Source: Bostrychus sinensis (lineage: Eukaryota; Chordata; Actinopteri; Gobiiformes; Eleotridae). From it: DNA of 64,000 bases. The notes below the pieces were generated by a model, which saw nothing but the letters and a program-made list of their open reading frames with translations, was not told the DNA's origin and searched no databases. The stretch spans positions 18,393,229 to 18,457,228 of the forward strand of contig CM036248.1 of assembly GCA_020698575.1 (NCBI GenBank). Direction: 5' to 3'. Below are positions 1-31,407 of this stretch, one piece after another; within the stretch, counting starts at the first letter, position 1, and each line of letters begins with the position of its first letter. The position numbers were made by a program, and so were the translations under genes.

Positions 1-1849
1 AAGCCACTGGGCCGCAGAGTGCCTCCTCCATATCAATGGCGCTGTGAGTTAATGTTCCCCAAGGCAGGGGCCAGTGTTCAGGCCGGACGACCACTGCACT
101 CCTGCCTCTCCATCCATTACTTCAAGTAAAGCCCTCACACACAGCCCAGTATCCTGCCCAGTTACCCCTACATTTGCTCCTCTCATTCGCTGCATCGGCT
201 CCAGTTATTCTCGCATTCGTTCAGACACTCAATCAGCCACGAGGACACAGAAAACCGCCAGCCGTGCACTCTTGGTTTTGAAGTGATAGACTGAATCCAG
301 TTTTAATTTAATTTAGATTACATCTTCATAATTGCTGACAATCATTACACAAGATATTTACAGTCATTATGAAATATTACAATTGGAATTTACAGAAACT
401 TTGTACAAAATATGCCTGACTTTAATGCCTGAATCGCAGGGTTAAGTCGTTTCTTTGACCCTAAGTCACTGTTGTCTGGAAGTGCTTTAATTTCATAAAG
501 TAGATGCTTTCTGAGTCTGTTAAAAAGAAAGAAAAGTCCAAAAAGTTTCAGTCAGCAAAGTTGTGAATCATGTTTTCTTTTGTTAAACTGCTCTTTTCTT
601 TTTTGTTTCTGTGGAGCATTTTGAATTGTAATTGAACTGGAAAAACAACAGAGACCCATTTAAATAGGATAAATTCATAATATTTACACATAATGTGAAT
701 ATTGTTTTATAAAAATGAAACATCTTTTTCTTTAAACATGATTTATGTTTTATCTACATTTTTCAAACAGAAACCTAGTCACAATGAAACGCATCATACT
801 ATCATTCAAGTCTACCGATAATGATGATTGTGGATTGCCATATTTATGCAGCAACTCTCCTTGCAATGAAAATGCATCTTTTCTTAATCCAGCTTCATTC
901 ATTTAAAGCCATCTTTCACCTCTGACACTCCTCACACGATGGCAGAAAAGTACGGAAGAGTCTAAGGTTTTCTTTCAAAAATAAATAACGTGGTGAAATG
1001 GATTCTGCCGGCACAGCAAAAGCATAAAATAAAGTTGGCCAAAGCATCAGCGTCCACAGTTGCACTCTTGGGCCCTTCAAATAACAAGGAAGCTTTTCAA
1101 AGTTTAGCCCTGGCACCTTTAAAGCCATACAGGATTGTTCAAAGAAAAAGAAAGCCATCCGTTGTCATCCAGCGACGCTCCTTGTCCACACCGTCTGTTT
1201 GGGCCATGCTAAAGCCATAGCTGCAAAAAAGTAACTGGCACATTTTAGCCTGACAGAATAACCTACCTAGTAAAAACGAAAAGGCTTTGCACTCATTTTT
1301 TATCATGGCTGAGATGCAAATCAAATCAAACGTAAGCATGCTTTTTAAAGGATGTTTTTGATATACAGTAATCATAGGAAAATAGACTATCAAGGATGGC
1401 TCATTTAAAATCATTTATAAAGCTTTCCTGGATGCAGACAGCTTGGCTACGAAGTAAATAGATACTAAACAAAACAAATCCTTAAAGTATATGCAAACAC
1501 AAGCATAAATATTTGATCCACAGAGAGTAAGCTATAAATGACAAATATTAGTGATAGATTGAAATTTCTGAACAGGCACCGTTACTGTCTCTTTAAAACT
1601 CTTCTTTTTGTGTTTGTCAGTCGTTTTAAGGTGTTTCCCAAATCCTGAAAGAGTCACTGCTGACTGGTGTTGGGTGCTGCTGGAGTCCATCCAAAAGTCT
1701 CACCATTTTCTGAAATGAACCAGCTAAAAAGTTGGTGCACTGTTTTTTTTACTCATTCTCTCTCACACCACGCTCTCCTCCCTGAATATTCCCTCTCCTG
1801 TCCTCCCTTCTTTGGGAGCCCTCAACATGAGCGCTGGCCTCCTCTGGGT
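1..1849 (-). other. 3' flank and probable 3'UTR of gabrb2
   Basis: This stretch lies downstream of the gabrb2 stop codon and is AT-rich. I see no exon with splice sites, no recognisable protein and no RNA gene. Long 3'UTRs are usual for GABA-A beta genes, so much of it may be transcribed. I did not find a clear AATAAA on the minus strand close to the stop, so the gene's 3' end is unresolved and may lie outside the window. Confidence 0.4.
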
Positions 1850-21047
<19,198 letters not shown>

Positions 21048-22838
21048 CGCAACAGTTTTTGAGGTGGTTTCGGGATGCGAGTGAGGAGAGCGCACATCCA
21101 ACTTACTCCAGACAGCGCAGAGGAGCCAATGAGGAGCGCATGCGTGCAGAGAGCCCAAGATCAAAGAGTAGAGACTGATGATGGTGGATGAGCAGTTTCC
21201 ATTGCAGTGAAAAATATTAAAGGGACAAGTGGATGTGCGTAATGAAGAAACAGGACTCTACGAACAACAACTGTGCGCATTTTAACCGTTTTATTTACTG
21301 TTTATGAACATTACATGCTGTAGGATGGGAAGATTTTTACAAGGTCAAACAGGGTTGGCTTCAAATGGGTCTAGTTATAGGTTTACTCCAATAGAGCACA
21401 GATGGTAACTTTTTTATTTTCATCAGGACTACCAATTTTGCTTCATCCATACAAAACAATACAAATAAAACATGTTCTTTCAAGAAGAGCACCCACATTA
21501 TTGAGCCAAAAGGACCAAAGGAAAACAAAACCAAACCGTATCATTTCTCAGGTTTGAGTTGATTTTTGAAGCTTCAAGGAGGATGAGCCTGCTCTAAACT
21601 GCCTTTGATCTGGTTGTAGTGGGAGCAGCGCTTCTGTAGAGGGCAGACTTCTGAGCATTGATTCACTGTTGCATCACCTCCTGTTACAGTCATCATAGAT
21701 TATATCATCCACTTCTTTTTGATGTGTTTCTTGGTTTGTGTGTCCAAGTGTGCAACTGATGCATGGGTCCATGTGTGTTGGGCTATCTGGATACATTGGC
21801 CTGGCAGTGGTGTGTGTTTGGGGTTTAAAGCGGCCGGTCTACTGATCTCAACACAAGTGGGCAGTGGTCACAGTCTGTGAAATGAATCTGAATGTGCAGC
21901 AGGAGAATAAATGAGTTTCTGATTCATTTCCTTTGTTAGATGAGAGGAACAAATGCTGAGAGCTTGTTCACATAGAGATGGAGCGAGTTGGATACTGGCG
22001 GCTTCTCCAGTACCATGTGTCTTTCTCCCAGCTTTAAATCTGTTCATCCATTTCCCTAAAGGAAGAGCAGAGTACAAACCAAAAACATGAGATAAGCAGA
22101 GAGAATACATCTGCAGAGCCCAGTTCTCTGCCAGCCCTGTGCCTCCTGTCCTCTCTCCGCCTGATGCCTGCCTCTGGACCACTCATCCTGAGACTCTTAT
22201 GGAAGAATAGATGCGACACACCTGTTCTTGTGCTCTCCATCTTGCCTTTCTCATTATTCTGCAGAACCCTCTAAACAAAACAGTCATAAAATTCTCAGAC
22301 TGAAACACAAGGAGCATGATGAGCAGATTTGCACCCCCCAGTGTTATATAACAGATCGCTCCCCGTCCCACTCCATTTCTGTGTTTTTGCACTGACTCCC
22401 TCTCCTTCTTTCTTGGACATAGAGCTGTGTGTGGCTCACTTTTACTGCAGGATGTGAATCAGCCTGGTTTTGCATTTTGTTAATGGCAGGCATGTACCGT
22501 ATCTGTTCTCATGGGGTTCTCATGGTCCCACTGGAGAAGTGGTGTTTGTCAGCTTTCAGGTAACATGCAAATGAGAGCAGAAAGGCTTGGTTGTTGATCT
22601 TTCTTGTAAAATTAACCAAGGTTCTTTTGTTTTGATGATGATAAAAGCCACAGTGTTGGTGTCAAAGAAGCAACAACACACTCTGGCATATTTTTCTATT
22701 TTTTTGCTTATTCTCCTGGGATTGTTTCTGCTTTAGAAATTATTGTGGTCCTTAAAAAGTCTGGCTATTCTAGTCTAAACTATAATAATTTAGACTGATA
22801 TGACCAGTTTTGTATTGTAATGTTACAGTATTATATGT
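21048..22838 (-). other. gabrb2 upstream region and gabra6 downstream flank
   Basis: The right-hand end next to 21047 must contain the gabrb2 5'UTR and promoter; no TATA box is obvious. The 39-codon in-frame extension upstream of the chosen ATG lacks an ATG start. The remainder is either spacer or unspliced 3' sequence of gabra6. Minus-strand frames at 22240-22034 and 22392-22183 are not recognisable. No RNA gene seen. Confidence 0.5.
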
Positions 22839-23120
22839 TAGTGTTTCTTAAACCTTTCATAACAAGTACCACTTCAAAAAATCTTTGCCTAAGAAATGAA
22901 ATATATCAGTTATTGCTATAAATCACAGTACTTTTTTGCAGTAAGTCAGATTTGTACCTTCTGAGTTATAGAAGTCATATTTCAAATTATTAGTAAGACA
23001 ACATTTTGTTTGTTAGGTATGTTTTATTCAGAATATCTTTAGATCCTAAAAACAACTCTCTACCCTCCAAGTAAGAGAGAGAGAGCCTGCATACCACCAG
23101 TGGGACATTGAGAACCACTG
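22839..23120. mobile_element. Old hAT-type MITE downstream of gabra6
   Basis: The left end reads TAGTGTTTCTTAAAC and the right end, reversed, reads CAGTGGTTCTCAATG. Both are versions of the CAGTGGTTCTCAAAC terminus seen in many hAT/Charlie-like elements. Internal AAGTACCAC near the left end and TACCACCAGTGG near the right end are also usual for this class. No transposase frame is present. The flanking 8-mers match poorly (TTATATGT and TTTTTTAT), which suggests an old copy. Confidence 0.7.
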
Positions 23121-23244
23121 TTTTTTATGATGAAAACTTGCTATGTGCCTGTTTCATGAATTGAATCAGATCCCTAAATAAATCTGTGGTATGTCCAAAT
23201 AGAGCTGGTTTAAGATTTAGCCCTAGTTTAGTTGTAATTCTGTA

Positions 23245-26200
23245 TCAGATATATTCAAACATGTTGGACATTGCATGTGTTTTTATATTGTGAAGCCCTA
23301 TTGAATATTTTATAGCTAAATAAGTTAGATAAGGCCTCAAAATATAGAAAACAAAATGTGTCAAGTACCTGGGCTTCTCCATTGTGTCTTTGGCCAGATA
23401 CATGCACCAGTAGACCAGGTTGAAGAGACCAAAGGCAAGGGGGAAGAGGACACGGGCGTACTTATCAATGGGGCTGGTGCCTGCCAACTGTGGGATCTGT
23501 GGAAACGCTGAACCCTGCTGCAGAAATATAGGCAGCGGTGGACCTTCCTCACTTCTCTCACTACGACACATCGAGTGGTTTCTCCTTTTGATGCCTTCCC
23601 GAGGGTTACTGTCCGACTGATGAGAAGGGAATAAGGAGAGCACAGAGGCATATTGTTAATTTTCTGCTGTATGGTGATTTGAACATGTAAACAAGATTAC
23701 AAGTGTTTTTATATCCACAGGAGCGTTCTTTGAATGAGAGAGCAGTGTCCCAGAGGAATGCAGCAGGTAGTTTGCTCGATACCCAAAGGCTGGTGGGATT
23801 AGGAGCTATAGGAGTGCTGGAGCTGTTCTCTGTTCTCACACCGAGGCTATTTTTAAAGCATCTAACCATGAGCCCAACACGTGAGGCAGATCCCAGGAGG
23901 ACACTGGATGGCTTACTGTATTAGCATAAAGTATATACTGTAGCTAGCTAGAGTGGAGAGCGCTACAACAGTACATATTACTATTTAATGTGTGTTGTGC
24001 CTGAATAGAAGGAAAGAGGTAGTATAACTACTTGAAAATGCATAGAAAAAGAAAAGAATCCATGGTATAATTTTGTATATTGTAGTATTGTACACTATAG
24101 AATAGTATGTCTAGATAGTACTACATTTACTACAATTTATGAATATGTATCACTTAAGGGAACACTGAGAACATGCAGAACAGCAAAAAAAATATACACT
24201 GACTAAACAAATTACAACCTATGCCTATCACTATTAAATAGATCTACAATAAGTTAGTTGGTGTTAGGTCAAAATTGTTAGTTATTGTTATTGTTAATAT
24301 TGCAGTCCTTCAGCTTAACAGCAACAACAAACTGAACTGTCTCCTTTTTTATATTCAGAAGTGACAACCTAGAAGGGATGCGCATTTGGTTAAATTTCTT
24401 TAATCAATTCATCTTAATTAGTCTTAACAAACGATTATCATAACGATTACCAGCTTGACATCACCTATTACTACGTTTTATAAAAAAAACAATAAATTAA
24501 AAGTCATGAATCATAATAAAAAAGTGTATTTTTTAAACTAAAGACAAGTTATAGGCTTGTACATTTTAGGAAACAGTCGCTTAATTTTATGTTTAATTTT
24601 CCCTAACTCTCCAATGGTTCTGTACCTTTACTCTGCTGTACAGCATAATGATTAATTGTTAGTATTTCTTTCAATCGATTATGGCCATAATACCAATTAA
24701 TCAATTAACCGATTAACCACGAACACCTCTGCAGCTTAGCAAGTAATGTTTTATGTTGGACCAGGCAAAAAAAAGCCAACTACCTAGAAGCAGGGGGTCT
24801 GTAGTGTTTGGCATTTATTGCAGTTTATTTTTTATACTTTTAATGTATATTAATATATCTTTATGTGGTAAATGCAATACTTGCTGTGAAAATTGAGAGA
24901 ATCCTAACCAAAAGGACAGACTTACTATTTCTCTTACTCTTTTTTTTTTTTTATTCTCACTACCCCCTGTTGAATTTTATTTTTTAAATGAATTAACAGG
25001 TGTATATTTTAACAAAACCTTTAAGTCTTTTTTCTGCAATTACATACGGAAACAGTGTCATCATCTTCATCATCATCATCTTCGCCAGTAGCCAACATGT
25101 CCAGCTTGTCCTGTCTGGCCTTCTGTTTCTTTAGACGATGAGCCTGAAGGGTGGCAAAATAATTCACCGCTGCAAACTCCACAAGAGCAAATGCTACAAA
25201 GCCAAAGCACACAGCAATAAACCAGTCCATGGCGGTAGCGTAGGACACTTTGGGAAGAGACTGTCGTGCGCTGATGCTCAAGGTGGTCATGGTCAGCACT
25301 GTAGTGATGCCTAGACATTGATATGAAGACAGACATTAGATCAATGCAGTTTAATGGTAAATGTGTGTATTAAATACCTGAGATAGAAAGTTTTTTTAAT
25401 TATTTGACTTAACCCTTTAACAGGAAAGTCCCACTGATATTAAGAATCTCTTTTGCAGGGGAGTCCTGACCCACTGGGGACCTATTGTACATGTTTTGGT
25501 GGCAGGGAAACCGGAGCACCCGAAGGTGACCTATGCAGGTCCAGGCAGAACATGAAAACCTGGGACCTTCAGTGTGTTGGCAGATGTGCTAACCCCTTTT
25601 CCACCATGCCAGCCAAAATAACTAGATACTTTTACTCAAGCAATTTCTTTAGTATATCTCAGGATTATATCTCTAAATGAGTAAAACATTTTTTTAACCT
25701 CTGATTGATTCTAGTTGCGGTTATGATGTAGTAATGGTAGTAGTAGCAGCAGTAATACAACATAGTTGTAATGGTAGTTGTAGGAGTAGCAGTAGTACAA
25801 ATCGTAGTAGTGGTAGTAGTGGTACTAGTAGCAGTTGTAGTAGATTTTGATGTTCTATTATTTTCAAAAGTACTTTCTACTTAAGTACATGTAACATCAC
25901 AATTCAACTTGTACTCAGTAAGATACTTGTAGACTACTTTTATTTATATTTGAATAATATTATTTTTATGCACTTTTACTGCAGATTTTGAGCACTTCTT
26001 TTACCTCTGTAAAGCAGTAGTTGAACCATTAGAAGATGTACCTGCAACTGTCCGGGCAGGAACGGACTCTTTATTGATCCAAAAGGAGACTTGGGACAGC
26101 ACCACCACCATTATAAGGGGAATATAGGTCTGTATGAGATAATAGCCTAGCTTCCTTTGGAGAAAGAAATGGACCACCTGCACCGAGTAGTGACCTGCAA

Positions 26201-28226
26201 CATAAACAGGATGTGTGAAGAGATCCAGCTCGGGGGGACAGAGCAGGTTAGCACAGAGTGGATGCCCTTGCCTGCCCTTGAAACAGAACTGCATGTGTTG
26301 CTGCTTTGTCAGTGGTATAGTACTGATATCACCTCAAACTATTAGTGGACAATGTGTGTGGAGGAGAGATGGAAAATAGGGTGAATAGAGTTGAAGTAAA
26401 ATATAGTGAGTACATTATTTCAACAGGACTTATCCTACCTAGTATCTCTACTTTTGTCCAAAAGCATAAATACAGAAAATCACTGTCCAAAAAAAAAAAA
26501 AAAAAAAGCAGTTTGTTGTAACACTAGTGCTCTAGCAAGGCTGCACTTCTGGTAAGGATAGAAAATACACAGACAGTCCATCCTTCCTCTCTTTGCTGCA
26601 TTCACTGGGGTTTAAAACCCATAGCTCCTCGTAAGACACCATAAGACACCATATGCATTAGCTCGAACCACTTAAGCCCCATAGATGGCTGCTCGTGGAA
26701 GTCTTTTATATGGACTAAAATCGACTAATGGACATTAATGCTTAAAGGAAGTAATGTGACCCCTTTTTTGTTTAATTACATTTTAGGAAAGTGTTAAGCT
26801 TAGTTTTAGTGCACATTATGGTATGGATTAAATGTTTTGTTTTTTTATTTAAGTTGTAAGATACCTGTGTTTGATTTAAAGATCTCACTGGACAATGTCT
26901 GTCCCACCAGATCATACTGCAGAAGACTCATGGACTCTTTGGGACAATCCACTGATGCACTTAGCCCCTTCCTCCAAGTAAACACAATCTCACTGCTGGT
27001 GTATGCATCTAAAACATCAAAGACATTATGTATTACTCAGCGAACACTTTACACACCATTATTATTTTTTATAATAATATACTCACAGCTTCCAAACCGA
27101 AGAGGGCAGGCGTGTCCATCCATGGGGAAATCTTGAAGTTGCATTGGACATTCAGCACTTATTGTCAGTCTGAAAACAAAAAGATAACATCACTTTGTAT
27201 GTTTTAGACAGTTTTGTAATTTTATTTTACAGCAATATTTCATCAGATCACCTCATAGTGTAAAGTACTGTCCCATTTTGCATAATGCGAAAAAGCTTGT
27301 TGGGTGTGGTCATGTTGTGGGAAATTGACTTCTTAGAGTTGCGGAAGAAAGTGTCTGGGGTCCAGATTTTGTCCACCATGAGGTTGTTCAGTCTCAGGAT
27401 TTCAGTGGGACCTTCAAATTTGAGTCGTTCATCCACCCACATTTGTCGGAAAAACATATCCATGGTGTACTCCTGTGGCGGCAACAAAAACATTATAAAA
27501 ACATTTAAGAAATATTGTTAGCCCTTTACATTGCATTATCCACTTTCTGCATCCACTGAAATAAAATGTGAGGCAATGATGGATGCCACTCACCCCGAGA
27601 AAACCATTAATCAATCTATTCAACCATTCTTTCTGTCTGACATGCTGTCATATTGATTTAAAGGCCGTCAGTAATGGAGTTATGGCGCTGGTGAAACAGA
27701 TTAAAGCTCATTAATTGCTCTTGTGGCAGATTGCCCATAAGGCAGACATTCACTGGTCACTGAGGCTTTGTTATCTCAACACACAATGTATACATCTCTT
27801 TAGAAAAGCAATATCTCACCATCTCAACATCTGAAACAGGTCCAAAACTTGTGACAAATATGTCTGTTTTCACTTCTGTAACACCACCTGCAATAAACCA
27901 TTCAAAATTGATGAAGAAAATGAAAAAAAATATTAAACTATATAAGGTCTGCAGGAAAACTGTAACATTTGTTGTATTAATGACCTCCGGATCCAGGCCG
28001 TAGTCTATTGTCATAACCATCCAATAATCTATCCAAGATACGAGTAATGTCATCTGAGTTTATCCTCTCGTTTCCATACACTGCAAGACTACAAAGAAAA
28101 TAGGTTAAACTCTTTGTTCACTTAGGTTAAAATAGGTTAAACTCTTTGTTCACTTTTGAAACCACATTGTAGGGCTTACCTTATGAAAGAGACAAAAGCC
28201 ACTACAGTTATTGACAAGGTAGCCAT
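23245..28226 (-). CDS. gabra6: GABA-A receptor alpha-6 subunit
   Basis: Alpha subunit of the GABA-gated chloride channel; alpha-6 is known from cerebellar granule cells. Minus-strand exons: 28226-28180, 28088-27985, 27887-27820, 27472-27252, 27169-27087, 27008-26865, 26194-26042, 25310-25048, 23616-23245; phases all agree. Alpha-6 signatures are SFGPVSDVEMEYTMD, LFRIMQNGT, KVSYATAMDWFIAVCF and the C-terminal YLAKDTME. The Cys-loop spans residues 154-168. Arg117 in TFFRNSKK replaces the His found in diazepam-sensitive alphas, as in alpha-4 and alpha-6. Odd points: Ser instead of Phe in RPGSGG; the exon-2 donor is GTCATT; an acidic GEDDDDEDDD run in the M3-M4 loop; and, if the last exon is read through to 23245, an unusual 38-residue tail (484 aa in all; human 453). 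A donor-like CCCAG|GTACTT at 23369 offers a shorter end. Confidence 0.93.
25728..25850. repeat. Imperfect GTA-rich trinucleotide repeat
   Basis: A degenerate array of GTA, GTAGTAG and GTAGCAG units in the gabra6 intron between 26042 and 25310. It is interrupted often, so it looks like an old microsatellite. Confidence 0.8.
28097..28155. repeat. 32-base tandem duplication in gabra6 intron 1
   Basis: A 27-base segment starting AAAATAGGTTAAACTC occurs at 28097-28123 and again, identically, at 28129-28155. The period is 32 bases. It occupies most of the 91-base intron 1 and lies close to the exon-2 acceptor. Confidence 0.9.
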
Positions 28227-28877
28227 TCTTTAAAGCAGGTTCTGCAGATGTCCTCCTCAGTAAACCTTTAGGGCATAGTTAGGTGTATAGAAACTATCCA
28301 AATGTAGTGCTATGCTCTTCGAAGTTGGTGATGTGTCTGGCAAGTACACAGTATAAGGAAACAGAAGTCACCAAGACAGGAACACTAATCTTATTAACAG
28401 ATTAGTGCACTGACTCCCTTTTTAGACAGAGATCAAAATGTTTAGGATTGTGACCATTTGAAATAAATCACAAAGCACACTCAGAAAATTGTAAAACATA
28501 TCTTTCAGGAGTATTTAATGTACTATAGCTCAACAATCAGTAGTACTATCAAGGGAGGGCTTATGTGCATTGTACAGTGACGTGTTTGACCTGATGGAAA
28601 ATATTCTTTTCAAACAGACGATGGCGCTAGAAGAAAGAGGGGCGACTGCAACAACCGGAAATTAGACCAATGCACCACAGAGAAGAAGAAGCGGTGAGCG
28701 TGAGAAAAACAAACAGACAGATGAATGTAACGTATCCATTTATTTTGAAATTCTTTATGATTAAAATAATTGGTGTGTGTATGGCGTGAAGTTATTGTCA
28801 ATGTTAACCGCTTTGTTAAATTTAGCTGGATTTGGAAGCTGCTGTTCGCTGTTATTAGCCGTGTGTGAGGATTCAGG
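28227..28877. promoter_or_regulatory. Divergent intergenic region, gabra6 / nudcd2
   Basis: Only 651 bases separate the start codons of gabra6 (minus) and nudcd2 (plus), so both promoters and both 5'UTRs must fit here unless further 5' exons exist. The sequence is AT-rich on the gabra6 side and more GC-rich near 28610-28700. I see no convincing TATA box. One gene is neuronal and the other housekeeping, so co-regulation is not expected. Confidence 0.6.
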
Positions 28878-30288
28878 ATGTCAGTGCACTTTGAGGAGAG
28901 GAGCGGTGTGGTCCCCTGTAAAACTCCCTGGGGCTCTTGGTACCAGACCATGGAGGAGGTGTTTGTCGAGGTGAATGTGCCTCACGGGACTTCCGCCAAA
29001 GAGGTGAAGTGCCATCTGGGGTCAAAAGACATTGAGCTATATGTCAAAGGAAAGGAAATATTCAAGGTAGCTACTCTATGAACAACAACACTAAGTTGTT
29101 AGAAATATGTGTATGAAATAAAAAAAAATATGTATGTTACTATATCAATGTAGATGTTTTAAGTTTTTTTATATAACGAGGTTAAAATGTCTGAGTTAGT
29201 TAAATACTTTTTTGCATTCTTCAGGGAAAACTGTTTGGTTCAACTGTTTCTGATGAGGCTACATGGACATTGGGTGAGTTTTTTTTCATAGAGTTAGAGA
29301 CATAAAGTTGGCTTGAATTAATTATATATTTCCCTAATGATGTGGTCTTTTCTTTAGAGGATAAATGTCTCATCCGTATTGCCCTGATGAAGACCAACAG
29401 AGAAGCGGGGAACTGCTGGTCATCTCTGCTGGAAGGGGAATATTGTGCCAATGCTTGGGTTCAGGATCAAATGCAGAGGAAACTCACACTAGAAAGGTTC
29501 CAGAGGGAGGTACGTAGAAATATTAGGGCACGCATGTTCGCCTTGTGTGTTTCAAAAGGTTTAAAAGAAGGCAATAGTAAATAATTGTTCATTAGAAAGC
29601 AAAGAACACACGACTGCACAATTAATCAAAATCTATTCCAACAATAATAACATATTATGTCATGCACCTTGTTCACTGTGTCCCTGGTGATGTGAACTTT
29701 ATACTCTTATTTCCTGTATTGCACTACTGTCAGTGTTGATACATAAGTTTATTAGGTCTTACTACTATTTTTACTTCTATTCTGTATTTAGAATTTTGTT
29801 TTTAAATTGTTTGGAATTTGTCACTAGAGCAGATAGAAACACTCTATGTCCTTTACATGTAGTGAAATAGACAAAAATCTTTGAGACAATATTCATGCCC
29901 AAAGAGTGGTTTAATGCAGTGACATTATGTTTGGCATTGTGCTAGAATTTCCCATTTAGCTACCATCTAAAGTTCTCATGAAATTTCTAATGGCTTCATG
30001 AGTGGGAAGTACACCTACCATGGTGAGACTAAAATAAAATTGACACAGGTCTTGCTGTTTGCTTTTAAGGTTACTTGGCCTGTGTCACCATAGATAGGTG
30101 CAAAACAAATATTATAAGCTGTAGATATATGCATGATAGAGATAAAAAATACTTGCAGTTTTAAGTACATTTGTCCAATAAAATGTATGTTCTTCTTTCC
30201 CCAGAATCCTGGATTTGACTTTAGTGGTGCAGAAATTTCTGGCAATTTTGCTGGAGGTGGCCCTGACTTTTCCAGTTTGCAGAAGTAA
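28878..30288 (+). CDS. nudcd2: NudC domain-containing protein 2
   Basis: Small cytoplasmic co-chaperone with a p23/CS-like NudC fold, linked to Hsp90 and to stability of the dynein regulator LIS1. Four exons, 28878-29066, 29225-29273, 29358-29509 and 30205-30288, join in frame to 157 aa, the usual vertebrate length. The start FEERSGVVPC, the CS core PWG.WYQT and ATWTLED, and the C-terminus ENPGFDFSGAEISGN all match NUDCD2 closely. The ATG fits the family start. It lies next to and convergent with ccng1, the same pairing as in human. Nothing looks broken. Confidence 0.96.
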
Positions 30289-30507
30289 CAACTTTTCATG
30301 TGGACATTTCGCTGAAATGAACTGTGAATATCTGTGATTTGTTTTATATAAATCTGCTAATCTCTGATCCAGACCATTTAGGTTATGGATATTTGTTGCT
30401 GGACATTTTACGAGTTGATGTTCAAGCCTATGTTTTAGGCGCAATGACAGGAAAAGGCTGAACTTCAAGGGTTTGCTTACTTTTCAGATGAATGGACAAC
30501 CTTTGGC

Positions 30508-30532
30508 TTTTCAATAAAGTTTTTATTGAAAG
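30508..30532. terminator. Palindromic bidirectional poly(A) signal
   Basis: The plus strand has AATAAA at 30513-30518, 225 bases after the nudcd2 stop. The minus strand has AATAAA at 30527-30522 within the same imperfect palindrome (CTTTTCAATAAA ... TTTATTGAAAG). One short site can therefore serve nudcd2 and the convergent ccng1. Confidence 0.7.
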
Positions 30533-31407
30533 GTACAAGCACATAGGTTAACCAGATGATGAACTGAATTACATTTTGAGTAGAGAACACAACTGACTTT
30601 TAGGATTAAAGAAAACACAGGGAAATGCCAAATATTTTTAAACAATACTTCTATTATAATTACCAATCAATTTTATTCTGTGCTTAACTGCCAACTTAAA
30701 GCATTTAGCATATGCGGTGCCTCTGTGTCAACAAATCAAAAATCAGTGAAAACATCTCATCGGTAACCGCGTATCAAAGTGTAGTTCGCTAGAAATGACA
30801 AATCATAACTAGCTTAGTCACTGGAGAAATCCAGAGTCTCCCTCGCCATTAACCAAAAAGGAAAAAAAATATCACCTTGGGTAGGAGTGTGCATTCACGA
30901 CAGTTTAGCGACCTAGGGTGGGAGTTAAGGACTTCGGGCCCGATTTCTTGGTTCCATTTTAGATGTTCACAAAATCCTTCTCCCTCCTCTTCCACACAGT
31001 GGACTGAGGACCTAGGTGGTTCTATACTTATTTGCTTAAAACCAGCAACCCGAAATACCAAACATAGTGGTACGGATTTAACAAGAACATACTGTACACT
31101 TGTGCAAGCAACTCAACCAAGAAAGTAAAACTAAGCCAAGTGGGGTAACCTCTCAGACTAAGCATTACTCCTCGTTACTGGGGCAGATGAACAGTGCTGG
31201 ATGTATGACAAATGTAACATTTTAGCTTTTCTTTAAAGAAGACCATCATCTATAATGGCAATCTGTAAAGAAAATTAAATCAGAATGAGTGGGTGACCTT
31301 GCTGCCAAACGGTTACTTTGCTGATATTTTAACCAATTGTGAAATTATATTATGAAACTATATAAAATCAATTTTGTATAAAGGCCACCCAATCAAAGCC
31401 TGAGATC
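30533..31407 (-). other. Probable ccng1 3'UTR
   Basis: About 875 bases between the ccng1 stop codon and the palindromic poly(A) signal. No coding exon is seen on either strand. A 3'UTR of this length is reasonable for cyclin G1. The small open frames here are not conserved-looking. Confidence 0.55.

Noticed and set aside
21048..21164. N-terminal extension of gabrb2
   Set aside because: Open in frame but starts with a non-ATG codon and would precede the signal peptide.
24370..24730. AT-rich stretch with repeated ATCGATTA/AATCAATTAAC motifs, resembling a DNA transposon
   Set aside because: No clean terminal repeats or target duplication could be drawn; it may be an old repeat but is not supportable.
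28081..28087. CAG acceptor (CTTGCAG|TGT) for gabra6 exon 2
   Set aside because: It gives the wrong phase; the TAG site 8 bases upstream keeps the frame and family sequence.
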